Below are positions 30,021 to 43,000 of a DNA stretch of 64,000 nt, piece after piece; position 1 is the first letter of the stretch, and each line of letters begins with the position of its first letter. The stretch spans positions 1,116,001-1,180,000 of the forward strand of contig NZ_CP116477.1 of NCBI RefSeq assembly GCF_028335745.1, read 5' to 3'. A model generated the notes under the pieces. The model was given only the letters and a program-made list of their open reading frames with translations, ran no database searches and was not told where the DNA came from. The stretch comes from Pectobacterium sp. A5351 (GTDB lineage: Bacteria; Pseudomonadota; Gammaproteobacteria; Enterobacterales; Enterobacteriaceae). The translations under genes and the position numbers were made by a program.

Positions 30021-32283
30021 TGATTTGCCCCTTCTTCAACGCATCCATCACGATCGTTTTCGGTCCATCCGCGATAATTTTTCCTTTATCGACAATCACT
30101 AAGCGATCGACGAGCGCCAGCATGGAAACCCGATGGGTAACCAGTAAGAGCGTTTTCTCCGCAATGACGGGTGCCAGAGCCTGTTTTAACCGATCTTCAC
30201 TGGTGTTATCCATCGAACTGGTGGGTTCATCCAGCACCAGAATCGGTGGATCGAGCAGCAACGCTCTGGCTATCGCGACAGCCTGACGTTGCCCGCCGGA
30301 GAGCTGTTGACCGCGTTCGCCAACCTGAAGGTTATAGCCATCCGGGTGCAGACGAGCAAACTCGTTCACCCCTGAAATCTCTGCGGCTCGCAGCATCGCT
30401 TCGTCTTCGACATAGCGTGCGCCGCTAATCAGGTTATTGCGCAATGAACCACTAAATAGCTGAATATCTTGAGGAACATAGCCGATATTGTGGCGTAAAT
30501 CGCTGACATCCAACTGACGGGCATCGACGCCGTCGATCAGAATATTACCGGTGTTAGGCTGATAGAGGTTCACTATCAGTTTTTGCAGCGAGCTTTTTCC
30601 TGAACCACTACGGCCAATAACGCCGACTTTCTCGCCGGGAGCGATGGTCAGGCTGATGCCTTGCAGAGAACTGGTTTTTTGTTCTGGGTAGTTGAACGTC
30701 ACATCGCGAAATTCGATACCGCCCCGGATGCTCTCACGCTTTAGCGGGCGTTCGTTATCGCTACGCTCTTGCGGCAACTGCATCATTTGTTCGGTGGTTT
30801 GCATCGTCAAACGCGCTTGCTGGTAACGGCTGACCAGACCAGACAGTTGGCCCAACGGCATAAGCGCTCTGCCGTTCAGCATGTAGCAGGCAATCAGCCC
30901 GCCCATACTGAGCTTACCGTTAATCAGCATGTAGACGCCGACGACGATCATGGCAACGCCAGCAAATTGCTGGAACCACTGCGTCAGGTTTACTGCCAGT
31001 GAAGACAGCGCCTTGGCCCGCATCTCCAGCTTGCTCAGGCTGCCAATCGTCTGTTCCCATTGGTGCTGACGTTCACTTTCCGCATTATTGACCTTGATCG
31101 CATCCAGACAGCTCAAGGTTTCGATCAGCGTAGCCTGTCGCTCGCTGGCAAGGTGCATCGTTTTTTCAATGGTGGCTGACAGCGGCTTTTGCATCGCCCA
31201 ACTCGCCAACAGGGCGATAGGGTAGACGAGGATGGAAACCCAGACCAGCGGGCCGCCGATAATGCCGATAACCAACAAAAGAAGCAGCGTAAAAGGAAAA
31301 TCGATCAGCGTCGTCAGCGTCAGTGAGGAAAGGAAATCTCTGAGTGATTGAAATTCATGAATATTCTGTGCAAAGCTACCGACCCGCGCTGGCCGGGCTT
31401 TCATCGACATACCGGTAATACGTTCAAATAGCGTGGCGGAAATAATCAGATCGGTTTTTTTGCCCGCCATATCGAGGCAAATGCCGCGCAGCGTTTTGAG
31501 TATCAAATCGAAAACAAAAGCGCCGGTAATGCCGATAGCCAGCACCCACAATGTCGCCGTGGCCTGATTGGGCACAACCCGATCGTAGACATTCATCACG
31601 AACAGTGGCGTAGCCAGCACAATAATGTTCACCAGCAGCGTCGCGAGGATGGCATCGAGATAGAGCGAGCGTGAAAGCTTAAGCGTATCCCTGAACCAGG
31701 ATTTGGTTCGGGGGATCAGCGACGGATTTTGCAGCTCGAACTGGTGACGAGGCTGAGCGAACATCACCAGGCCCAGATAATTCTGTTGCAGCGTATTGTG
31801 CTCGACGGAAATTTCCCCGCCTTCTGTTTCGCTGGGCATCAGGCGTGCGCTGCCGTCAGCGTTCCAGCCTAGCAGAATCGCCGCGCGTCCTTCCCGTAAC
31901 AGCAACATCGCAGGGAGTGACATGTCGGAAATTTTATTTAACGAACGTTTGAGAACGCGCCCTTGCAGCCCGGCTCGCGCCGCGGCTCTCGGAAGCAGTT
32001 TTACCGATAATCGCTGGTTGGCTAAGGGTAGCCCGGCGGTGAGGGTGGTGCGGCTGACTGATTTCCCCTGCAAGGCACAGAGGATCAGTAAACTATCCAA
32101 TAACGGGTCGTCATGACGGCTGCGAGGGTCACTATTATTTTCATGCGCGGCAGTCGCTTCATGAACGACCGTTGATTCATGAACAACCGCTGATTCATGA
32201 ACAACAGCAGACTCATGGGCGATAGGCTCCTGGGCAACTGATTTATCAGAACCATGAGTCTCTTGTACTGAATGCAACTTCAT
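30007..32283 (-). CDS. type I secretion ABC transporter (LapB-like) with peptidase-like domain
   Basis: This 758-residue inner-membrane exporter has four parts. An unusual 50-residue N-terminal extension contains five six-residue VVHESA-type repeats (residues 21-50). A C39-peptidase-like domain (about 56-190) lacks the catalytic Cys motif, as in adhesin exporters that do not cleave a leader. A six-segment membrane domain follows, then the ATPase with Walker A GRSGSGKSS (about 552-560), LSGGQRQAVAIARALL, Walker B ILVLDEPTSSMD and the switch His in VTHRVS. It should export the giant adhesin encoded divergently, using the C-terminal RTX signal. Neighbours: TolC-like gene 79 bp upstream, HlyD-like gene overlapping downstream. 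Confidence 0.93.
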   Translation of the reverse strand: MKLHSVQETHGSDKSVAQEPIAHESAVVHESAVVHESTVVHEATAAHENNSDPRSRHDDPLLDSLLILCALQGKSVSRTTLTAGLPLANQRLSVKLLPRAAARAGLQGRVLKRSLNKISDMSLPAMLLLREGRAAILLGWNADGSARLMPSETEGGEISVEHNTLQQNYLGLVMFAQPRHQFELQNPSLIPRTKSWFRDTLKLSRSLYLDAILATLLVNIIVLATPLFVMNVYDRVVPNQATATLWVLAIGITGAFVFDLILKTLRGICLDMAGKKTDLIISATLFERITGMSMKARPARVGSFAQNIHEFQSLRDFLSSLTLTTLIDFPFTLLLLLVIGIIGGPLVWVSILVYPIALLASWAMQKPLSATIEKTMHLASERQATLIETLSCLDAIKVNNAESERQHQWEQTIGSLSKLEMRAKALSSLAVNLTQWFQQFAGVAMIVVGVYMLINGKLSMGGLIACYMLNGRALMPLGQLSGLVSRYQQARLTMQTTEQMMQLPQERSDNERPLKRESIRGGIEFRDVTFNYPEQKTSSLQGISLTIAPGEKVGVIGRSGSGKSSLQKLIVNLYQPNTGNILIDGVDARQLDVSDLRHNIGYVPQDIQLFSGSLRNNLISGARYVEDEAMLRAAEISGVNEFARLHPDGYNLQVGERGQQLSGGQRQAVAIARALLLDPPILVLDEPTSSMDNTSEDRLKQALAPVIAEKTLLLVTHRVSMLALVDRLVIVDKGKIIADGPKTIVMDALKKGQINASR
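32134..32223 (-). repeat. five 18-bp repeats in the ABC transporter N-terminal extension
   Basis: In-frame 18-bp units encode IAHESA, VVHESA, VVHEST, VVHEAT and AAHENN (residues 21-50). Each unit keeps the His-Glu core. Unit number could change without breaking the frame. Confidence 0.8.
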
Positions 32284-32362
32284 TTAACGGAACGTTCCCT
32301 TACGCAACGTAATTCCCTCGCATATAAACCATAATTTATCGCCGTCTGACCAATGAAATATA

Positions 32363-33715
32363 TTAATTAAGGCTCGGCAACTCTGCGTTGGTGGTCACGT
32401 TTGTCAAGCTGGTACCGGCATCAGGCGCTGGGATAGCTAAACGATTTAATAGCTCCCCCATACGTGATGCGATCCGGTATTCGGTATAGAGTGAGGTGAA
32501 GCGGACCTCGACCAGACGGCGTTGTGCGGTGAACAGCTCGTTTTCACTGTCCAACAGGTCCAACAGCGTCCTTTCCCCCAGGCCAAATTGCTTCTGATAG
32601 GCAGTACGCACTTTCATACTGCGGTCGGCATATTCGGCGGCGATCGGCAACTGTTGGCGCGAGTTATTTAACGCTGACCAAGCTAGTTTTAGCTCTTCGC
32701 TCAGCAGGCGCAGGGCATTATTTCGTACATCCTGCGCTTCTTTTACCTGGTAGGCTTTTGCTTCCATATTGGCTTTGCTGCTACCGCCTTCATACAGGTT
32801 GTAGCGCATCCGCAACATCGCCTGCCACTCATTGTTTTGGCCGCGCGTCCCGTCAACGTTGTTATCCATCGTACGAGAGAGTTCAACGTTGAGGCGTGGA
32901 TAAAACTTTGATTTTGAAGCCTCATATTGCTGCTGTGTGGCTTCAATATCTGACTCTGCGGATTTCAGCGCCGGGCTGTTAGCCAGCATGATGCGCTGCG
33001 CTTCTTCCAACGAGGCAGGGAGCTTTATCACAGAAGCATCGGGCATCACCAAATTATCGGGTACTTTGCCCACAATGCTCATGTAGTTGATTTTGGCGTC
33101 GTCCAGATTGGTTTGCTCTGTCAGCACGTTGTTACGAGCCTGCGCAAGACGTGCTTCGGCCTGATCCAAATCGGCCAATCGGCCAACGCCCTGTTCGCTG
33201 CGCAGCCTGATTTGATCGTAAATGCGCTCATGGCTTGCCAGATTGGCTTGTGCCAGACGGACGAATTCCTGACGTTGCAACACATTGAGATAAACCTGAA
33301 CTGTATCTAACGCTGTCGACTCACTGGTATTTAATACTTTATAGGCGCGTGAATTGACGGTGGCGTGTTGTCTGCCGACCTCACTTGAGGTGGCGAAACC
33401 ATCGAATACCGTTTGGCTTAGATTAATACTCGATTCCTGACGGCTGAGTTCAACGCGTTTATTGGCGCTGGCACGCGTTGAGGGGCTATCGGTTTCTTCA
33501 CGGCCCACGCCTGCGCTTAGGGTTATGGAGGGAAGATATCCCCCTTTTGCTGCGCGTAAATCATGTTCGGCAGAAAAACGACTATTAATGGATGCACTCA
33601 CTTCGGGGTGGGTATAGAGCGTGCTTCTAATGGCTTCCTGAATCGTCTCGGCATGCGTCGCTGTGGAAAGAACGGTAATAAAAGGCAATAAAGCAAATTG
33701 GTATCTACGAATCAT
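32363..33715 (-). CDS. type I secretion outer-membrane channel (TolC family, LapE-like)
   Basis: This 450-residue protein has a signal peptide (RRYQFALLPFITVLSTATHA) and two TolC-type helical halves: ETIQEAIRSTLYTHPEVSASINSRFSAEHDLRAAKGGYLPSITL and the second half with QQYEASKSKFYPRLNVELS. The late GLGERTLLDLLDSENELFTAQRRLVEVRFT motif is typical of type I channels such as AggA/LapE. It is the first gene of the leftward export operon and is divergent from the adhesin gene across a 380-bp region. Confidence 0.93.
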   Translation of the reverse strand: MIRRYQFALLPFITVLSTATHAETIQEAIRSTLYTHPEVSASINSRFSAEHDLRAAKGGYLPSITLSAGVGREETDSPSTRASANKRVELSRQESSINLSQTVFDGFATSSEVGRQHATVNSRAYKVLNTSESTALDTVQVYLNVLQRQEFVRLAQANLASHERIYDQIRLRSEQGVGRLADLDQAEARLAQARNNVLTEQTNLDDAKINYMSIVGKVPDNLVMPDASVIKLPASLEEAQRIMLANSPALKSAESDIEATQQQYEASKSKFYPRLNVELSRTMDNNVDGTRGQNNEWQAMLRMRYNLYEGGSSKANMEAKAYQVKEAQDVRNNALRLLSEELKLAWSALNNSRQQLPIAAEYADRSMKVRTAYQKQFGLGERTLLDLLDSENELFTAQRRLVEVRFTSLYTEYRIASRMGELLNRLAIPAPDAGTSLTNVTTNAELPSLN

Positions 33716-34095
33716 CAGCAGTCTTCCTTCACAAAAACTTTATTTGTGATTATTCCTATTAAAATTCTTGAGTGTTATATAAGCGTTTAATGAGTTTTTT
33801 TATTTTATTCTTTTTTTATCAATATCTTGGTTTGTTTTTTTTGGCGCACTTAAGGCGAAAAAATAGAAATTACTCTCAATGAGTAAAGTTCTGGAAAGAA
33901 TATTCTGAATTTTTTATTATATTGTGCATTGAGTCAAGTATTTGACGCATCACAACAACCCTATCGTAACGCTTTTTTTAATAAAATGTCAGGACGAGAC
34001 ACAGCAAATCAACCCTATCAGGACGATAGTTAAAATCGGTATCCACAATATCGCTAAATGATGAAAATAATTATAAATATCAAGGAGAAAGAATT
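33716..34095. other. divergent regulatory region between the export operon and the adhesin gene
   Basis: These 380 AT-rich bp should carry promoters for both directions. I cannot name a confident promoter. The adhesin ribosome binding site AAGGAG lies at 34082-34087, eight bases before a TTG start. Confidence 0.5.
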
Positions 34096-37000
34096 TTGAA
34101 TGGTGTGATTGGCGTCATTAAATTCGTTATTGGACAGGTTTTTATCGTCGCGCTTGATGGAAGTCAAAGATTGCTGGTTGCTGGCGATCGGGTCTACAGC
34201 GGTGAAGAGGTCGTTACCGGTGCTAATGGCGCGGTTTCAATCACATTACCAGATGGCAAAACATTGGATCTGGGGCGGGATAGCCGCTGGAGCGATGTCA
34301 GCAATGCGTCTTCTCAAGGAAGTGCCGATGTCGCCAATGATGTTGCCGAGATACAAGATGCGATTGCTCAGGGCGCTGATCCGACACAGGTGCTTGAAGC
34401 AACTGCAGCAGGTAATGACAGCACAGGAGATGCGGGGGACGGTGGCGGTGGACATTTCAATCCCGCGGTCATTTTGAACCTGACAGCCGAGGTCGTGACG
34501 ACGCCGATTGGGTATGATACCGCGGGCTTATCGTTTACTGACCGCGCCTCATCCGTTCTGGATGGTGTCGCTTCATCCACGCTGCTTACTGCCGCCGCGG
34601 ATACCACTGATACCACACCTCCCTCTGTCACCCTTGTCATAAACAGTGACGGCACAATAAGTTTCGTTTTTACAAAACCGCCCGTTGGTTTTGACCTCAC
34701 TGATATCACCGTAACAAACGGCTCAGTAACGAACTTGGTGCAGGATCCTAACGATCCCACTCGCTGGACGGCGACATTAACGCCTGCCAACAATTTTGAG
34801 GGTGAGGTTCGTGTCAGCATCCCTGATGGCAGCTATACCGATGATGCTGGCATTCCTGGAACAGGGGGAAGTGAAGCGGTAACCGTCGATACCCTACCTC
34901 CTGTTGCCTCAATTTCAATTGATGATGTGACGTCCGATAACGTCATCAATGCCGCCGAGTCTGGGCAGACCATTGCCGTTACTGGCAAGGTGGGCGATGA
35001 AGTCAAAGTGGGCGATGCAATCACCGTCAAAGTCGGCACCGAGACCTACCAGACCACGGTCAATGCCGATGGCAAAACCTGGAGCGTCAACGTTCCCGGT
35101 TCTGTGTTAGCCGCCAACAGTGATGTGAGTGCTACCGTCACCACACGTGATACCGCAGGCAATGTCACCACGGCGAATACTTCTCATGCTTACGGCGTCG
35201 ATACGGTGGCACCAACGGCGTCGATTACTATCGACGATGTCACGTCGGATAACGTCATCAATGCCAGCGAATCCGGGCAGACCATTGCGGTGACCGGGAA
35301 AGTCGATAACGACGTGAAAGCCGGGGATGCGGTTACCGTTAAAGTTGGTACTGAAACCTACCAGACCACCGTCAATGCGGACGGCAAAACCTGGAGCGTG
35401 AATGTTCCCGGCTCCGTATTAGCCGCCAACGGCGATGTGAGCGCGACGGTCACCACCCGCGATGCGGCAGGCAATGTTACTACCGCCAATACCAGCCATG
35501 CTTATGATGTCGATACGGTGGCCCCAACGGCGTCGATTACTATCGACGATGTCACCAGCGATAACGTGATTAATGCCAGTGAGTCCGGCCAGACCATTGC
35601 GGTGACGGGTAAAGTCGATAACGACGTCAAAGCCGGCGATGCGGTTACAGTAAAAGTCGGTAGCGAGACCTACCAGACCACGGTCAATGCCGATGGCAAA
35701 ACCTGGAGCGTGAATGTGCCCGGATCGGTATTGGCCGCCAATAGCGATGTGAGTGCCACGGTCACCACGCGTGATCCGGCGGGCAATGTTACTACCGCCA
35801 ATACGACCCATGCCTACGGTGTCGATACGGTTGCACCAACCGCGTCGATTACTATCGACGATGTGACGTCGGATAACGTGATTAACGCGACCGAATCCGG
35901 CCAGACCATTGCGGTGACCGGTAAGGTTGATAACGACGTCAAAGCGGGCGACGCGGTTACCGTTAAGGTCGGCACGGAAACGTACCAGACCACCGTCAAT
36001 ACTGATGGTAAAACCTGGAGTGTGAATGTTCCCGGTTCGGTGTTAGCAGCCAATAGTGATGTGAGTGCTACCGTCATCACGCGCGATGCGGCAGGCAATG
36101 TCACCACGGCGAATACTTCTCACGCTTACGGCGTCGATACGGTTGCGCCAGTTGCCTCAATTTCCATTGACGATGTGACGTCGGATAATGTGATTAATGC
36201 CGCCGAATCCGGCCAGACCATTGCAGTCACCGGTAAAGTCGATAATGACGTGAAGGCGGGCGATGCGGTTACCGTTAAAGTCGGTACCGAGACCTACCAG
36301 ACCACCGTGAATGCCGATGGCAAAACCTGGAGCGTGAATGTTCCCGGCTCGGTGCTGGCAACGAATAGCGATGTGAGCGCCACGGTCACCACACGCGACA
36401 CGGCAGGCAACGTCACTACCGCGAATACGACCCATGCCTACGGTGTCGATACCGTTGCACCCGTTGCCTCGATATCTATCGATGACGTCACGTCTGATAA
36501 CGTGATTAATGCGACTGAGTCCGGCCAGACCATTGCGGTGACCGGTAACGTCGATAACGACGTCAAAGCCGGGGATGCCATTACCGTTAAGGTCGGCACC
36601 GAGACTTATCAGACCACCGTCAATGCCGATGGCAAGACCTGGAGCGTGAATGTTCCCGGATCGGTATTAGCCGCCAACGGCGATGTGAGTGCTAGCGTCA
36701 CCACGCGCGATCCGGCAGGCAACGTTACGACTGTAAATACCAGCCATGCCTACGGTGTCGATACGGTTGCACCAACCGCGTCGATTACTATCGATGACGT
36801 CACGTCTGATAACGTGATTAATGCGACTGAGTCCGGCCAGACCATTGCGGTGACGGGGAAGGTCGATAACGACGTGAAAGTTGGTGATACGGTTACCGTT
36901 AAAGTCGGTACCGAGACCTACCAGACCACCGTCAATGCGGACGGCAAAACCTGGAGCGTGAATGTTCCCGGTTCGGTGTTAGCCGCCAACGGTGATGTGA

Positions 37001-40000
37001 GTGCCACGGTCACCACGCGTGACACCGCAGGCAATGTCACTACCGCCAACACGAATCATGCTTACGGCGTGGATACGGTGGCACCAACGGCGTCGATTAC
37101 TATCGACGATGTCACGTCGGATAACGTCATCAATGCCAGCGAATCCGGGCAGACCATTGCGGTGACCGGGAAAGTCGATAACGACGTCAAAGTCGGCGAT
37201 GCGGTTACCGTTAAAGTGGGTACCGAGACCTACCAGACCACCGTGAATGCCGATGGCAAAACCTGGAGCGTGAATGTTCCTGGTTCGGTGTTAGCAGCCA
37301 ATGGCGATGTGAGCGCCAGCGTGACCACACGCGATCCAGCAGGCAACGTCACTACCGCCAACACGAATCATGCCTACGGCGTGGACATCGTTGCACCAAC
37401 GGCATCGATTACTATCGATAACGTCACGTCCGATAACGTGATTAATGCTGCCGAATCCGGCCAGACCATTGCGGTGACGGGGAAGGTCGATAACGACGTG
37501 AAAGTTGGTGATACGGTTACCGTTAAAGTCGGTACCGAGACCTACCAGACCACGGTGAATGCCGATGGCAAGACCTGGAGCGTGAATGTTCCCGGCTCCG
37601 TACTAGCCGCCAACGGCAATGTCTCTGCGACGGTGACGACGCGCGATACCGCTGGCAACGTCACCACCGTCAATACGACTCACGCTTACGGTGTGGATAC
37701 GGTGGCACCAACGGCGTCGATTACTATCGACGATGTCACGTCGGATAACGTCATCAATGCCAGCGAATCCGGGCAGACCATTGCAGTCACCGGTAAAGTC
37801 GATAATGACGTGAAGGCGGGCGATGCGGTTACCGTTAAAGTCGGTACCGAGACTTACCAGACCACCGTCAATGCTGATGGCAAAACCTGGAGCGTGAATG
37901 TTCCCGGTTCGGTGTTAGCCGCGAATGGTGATGTGAGCGCGACAGTCACCACGCGCGATGCAGCAGGTAACGTCACCACCGCGAATGCCACTCATGCCTA
38001 CGGCGTGGACACCGTTGCACCAACGGCTTCTATTACCATTGACGATGTGACGTCGGATAACGTGATCAATGCGGCCGAATCCGGCCAGACCATTGCAGTC
38101 ACCGGTAAAGTCGATAATGACGTGAAGGCGGGCGATGCGGTTACCGTTAAAGTGGGTACCGAGACCTACCAGACCACCGTGAATGCCGATGGCAAAACCT
38201 GGAGCGTGAATGTTCCCGGCTCGGTGTTAGCCGCTAATGGTGATGTGAGTGCGACAGTCACCACACGTGATCCGGCGGGCAATGTTACTACCGCCAATAC
38301 GACCCATGCTTACGGTGTCGATACCGTTGCACCAACGGCGTCGATTACTATCGATAACGTCACGTCTGATAACGTGATTAATGCCAGCGAATCCGGCCAG
38401 ACGATAGCCGTGACCGGTAAAGTGGATAACGACGTCAAAGCGGGCGATGCGGTTACCGTTAAAGTGGGTACCGAGACCTACCAGACCACCGTCAATACTG
38501 ATGGTAAAACCTGGAGTGTGAATGTTCCCGGCTCGGTGTTAGCCGCTAATGGTGATGTGAGCGCGACGGTGACGACACGCGATACCGCGGGCAACGTTAC
38601 GACGGCAAACACGAATCATACTTATGGTGTCGATACCGTTGCACCAACTGCCTCGATTACTATCGACGATGTCACGTCGGATAACGTCATCAATGCCAGC
38701 GAATCCGGGCAGACCATTGCGGTGACCGGGAAAGTCGATAACGACGTCAAAGTCGGCGATGCGGTTACTGTTAAAGTGGGTACCGAGACCTACCAGACCA
38801 CCGTCAATACTGATGGTAAAACCTGGAGTGTGAATGTTCCCGGTTCGGTGTTAGCAGCCAATAGTGATGTGAGTGCTACCGTCATCACGCGCGATGCGGC
38901 AGGCAATGTCACCACGGCGAATACTTCTCACGCTTACGGCGTCGATACGGTTGCGCCAGTTGCCTCAATTTCCATTGACGATGTGACGTCGGATAATGTG
39001 ATTAATGCCGCCGAATCCGGCCAGACCATTGCGGTGACCGGTAACGTCGATAACGACGTGAAAGCGGGCGATGCGGTTACGGTTAAAGTTGGTACTGAAA
39101 CCTACCAGACCACCGTCAATGCGGACGGCAAAACCTGGAGCGTGAATGTTCCCGGCTCCGTATTAGCCGCCAACGGCGATGTGAGTGCCACGGTCACCAC
39201 CCGCGATGCGGCAGGCAATGTTACTACCGCCAATACCAGCCATGCTTATGATGTCGATACGGTGGCCCCAACGGCGTCGATTACTATCGACGATGTCACC
39301 AGCGATAACGTGATTAATGCCAGTGAGTCCGGCCAGACCATTGCCGTGACCGGTAAAGTGGATAACGACGTCAAAGCGGGCGATGCGGTTACCGTTAAAG
39401 TGGGTACCGAGACCTACCAGACCACCGTGAATGCTGATGGCAAAACCTGGAGCGTGAATGTTCCCGGTTCGGTACTAGCCGCCAATGACGATGTGAGTGC
39501 TACCGTCACCACGCGCGATGCAGCAGGTAACATCACCACTGCCAATACCAGCCACGCTTACGGTGTCGATACCGTTGCACCAACGGCGTCGATTACTATC
39601 GATAACGTCACGTCTGATAACGTGATTAACGCGGCCGAGTCCGGTCAGACCATTGCGGTGACCGGTAAAGTCGATAACGACGTGAAAGCCGGGGATGCGG
39701 TTACCGTTAAAGTCGGCACGGAAACGTACCAGACCACCGTCAATGCCGACGGTAAAACCTGGAGCGTGAATGTTCCCGGTTCGGTACTAGCCGCCAATGA
39801 CGATGTGAGTGCGACAGTCACCACGCGTGATCCGGCGGGCAATGTCACTACCGCCAACACGAATCATGCTTACGGCGTGGATACGGTTGCACCAACCGCC
39901 TCGATTACTATCGATAACGTCACGTCCGATAACGTGATTAATGCGACTGAGTCCGGCCAGACCATTGCGGTGACGGGGAAGGTCGATAACGACGTGAAGG

Positions 40001-43000
40001 CGGGCGATGCGGTTACCGTTAAAGTGGGTACCGAGACCTACCAGACCACCGTCAATACTGATGGTAAAACCTGGAGTGTGAATGTTCCCGGCTCGGTGTT
40101 AGCCGCTAATGGTGATGTGAGTGCGACAGTCACCACACGTGATCCGGCGGGCAATGTTACTACCGCCAATACGACCCATGCCTACGGTGTCGATACCGTT
40201 GCACCAACGGCATCGATATCTATCGATAACGTCACGTCTGATAACGTGATTAACGCGGCCGAGTCCGGGCAGACCATTGCGGTCACCGGTAAAGTCGATA
40301 ACGATGTGAAAGTCGGCGATGCCATTACCGTTAAAGTGGGCAGCGAAACCTACCAGACGACGGTGAATGCCGACGGCAAGACCTGGAGCGTGAACGTGCC
40401 GGGCTCTGTATTAGCCGCCAATAGTGATGTGAGCGCGACCGTCACCACCCGTGACACCGCAGGCAACGTCACTACGGCAAACACAAATCACACTTACGGT
40501 GTCGATACCGTCGCACCAACCGCCTCGATTACCATCGACAATGTCACGTCCGACAATGTCATCAATGCCAGCGAATCCGGTCAGACCATTGCGGTGAAGG
40601 GTAAAGTCGATAACGACGTCAAAGCGGGTGATGCGGTTACCGTTAAAGTCGGCACCGAGACCTACCAGACGACGGTGAATGCGGACGGCAAAACCTGGAG
40701 TGTCAATGTTCCCGGTTCCGTGCTGGCCGCCAATGGTGATGTGGGCGCGACGGTGACGACACGTGACACCGCGGGCAATGTCACTACCGCCAATACTACT
40801 CATGCCTACGGTGTAGACACCGTTGCACCAACCGCCTCGATTACTATCGACGATGTGACGTCCGATAACGTGATCAATGCCAGCGAGTCTGGCCAGACCA
40901 TTGCGGTAACCGGTAACGTCGATAACGACGTGAAGGCGGGTGATGCGGTTACCGTTAAAGTGGGCAGCGAGACCTACCAGACGACGGTGAATGCGGATGG
41001 CAAAACCTGGAGCGTGAACGTGCCTGGGGCTGTGCTGGCCGCGAATGGTGATGTGAGCGCGACAGTCACCACGCGCGATGCGGCAGGCAACGTCACGACT
41101 GCGAATGCCAGCCACGCTTACGGTGTCGATACGGTTGCACCAACGGCGTCGATTACTATCGATAACGTCACGTCTGATAACGTGATTAATGCCAGCGAAT
41201 CCGGCCAGACGATAGCCGTGACCGGTAAAGTGGATAACGACGTGAAAGCGGGCGATGCGGTTACCGTTAAAGTGGGCACCGAGACCTACCAGACCACCGT
41301 CAATGCGGACGGCAAAACCTGGAGCGTGAACGTTCCGGGCTCTGTACTGGCTGCTAACGGTGATGTGAGTGCTACCGTCACTACGCGCGATGCGGCAGGT
41401 AACGTTACGACTGCCAATACCAGCCATGCTTACGGTGTCGATACGGTTGCACCAACCGCCTCTATTACTATTGATAACGTGACGTCGGATAACGTCATCA
41501 ATGCGGCCGAGTCCGGCCAGACCATATCCGTCACCGGTAAAGTCGATAACGATGTGAAAGTCGGCGATGCCATTACCGTTAAAGTGGACAGCGAAACCTA
41601 CCAGACGACGGTGAATGCCGACGGCAAGACCTGGAGCGTGAACGTGCCGGGCTCTGTATTAGCCGCCAATAGTGATGTGAGCGCGACGGTCACCACCCGC
41701 GACACCGCAGGCAACGTCACTACCGCGAATACGACCCATGCCTACGGTGTCGATACCGTTGCACCAGTTGCCTCGATATCTATCGACAATGTCACCAGCG
41801 ATAACGTGATTAACGCCAGTGAATCCGGCCAGACGATAGCCGTCACCGGTAAGGTGGATAATGACGTCAAAGCGGGTGATGCGGTTACGGTGAAAGTCGG
41901 GACCGAGACCTACCAGACCACCGTCAATGCGGACGGCAAAACCTGGAGTGTTAACGTACCGGGCTCTGTATTAGCTTCGAATGGTGACATAAGCGCGACG
42001 GTCACCACGCGTGACACCGCAGGTAACGTCACCACTGCCAACACCTCTCATGCTTACGGTGTCGATACCGTTGCACCAACGGCATCGATATCTATCGATA
42101 ACGTCACGTCCGATAACGTGATTAACGCGGCCGAGTCCGGGCAGACCATCGCCGTCACCGGTAACGTCGATAACGACGTGAAAGCCGGGGATGCCATTAC
42201 GGTGAAAGTCGGTAGCGAGACCTACCAGACCACCGTCAATGCGGACGGCAAAACCTGGAGCGTGAATGTGCCGGGCTCTGTATTAGCCGCCAATGGCGAT
42301 GTGAGTGCTACCGTCACCACGCGCGATCCGGCGGGTAACGTTACCACGGCCAACACCAGCCACGCTTACGGTGTCGATACGGTTGCACCAACCGCGTCGA
42401 TTACTATCGATAACGTCACGTCCGACAATGTCATCAATGCCAGCGAATCCGGCCAGACCATTACGGTGACCGGTAAAGTCGATAACGATGTGAAAGTCGG
42501 CGATGCCATTACCGTTAAAGTGGGCAGCGAAACCTACCAGACCACCGTCAATGCGGACGGCAAAACCTGGAGCGTGAATGTTCCCGGTTCGGTGTTAGCC
42601 GCCAACGGTGATGTGAGTGCCACGGTCACCACGCGTGACACCGCAGGCAATGTCACTACCGCCAACACGAATCATGCTTACGGCGTGGATACGGTCGCAC
42701 CAATCGCCTCTATTACTATTGATAACGTGACGTCGGATAACGTCATCAATGCGGCCGAGTCCGGGCAGACCATTGCGGTCACCGGTAAAGTCGATAATGA
42801 CGTGAAGGCGGGCGATGCGGTTACCGTTAAAGTCGGTACCGAGACTTACCAGACCACCGTGAATGCTGATGGCAAAACCTGGAGTGTCAATGTGCCGGGG
42901 TCGGTATTAGCCGCCAACGGCGATGTGAGTGCTAGCGTCACCACACGCGATCCGGCGGGTAACGTTACCACGGCAAACACCAGCCACGCTTACGGCGTGG

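Noticed and set aside
40411..41427. Long antisense reading frames inside the adhesin repeats (for example 338 codons at 40411-41427, others at 35419-36435 and 42907-43470).
   Set aside because: They arise because one open antisense frame repeats every 312 bp; composition and frame follow the sense gene, and no start or ribosome binding signal is special.
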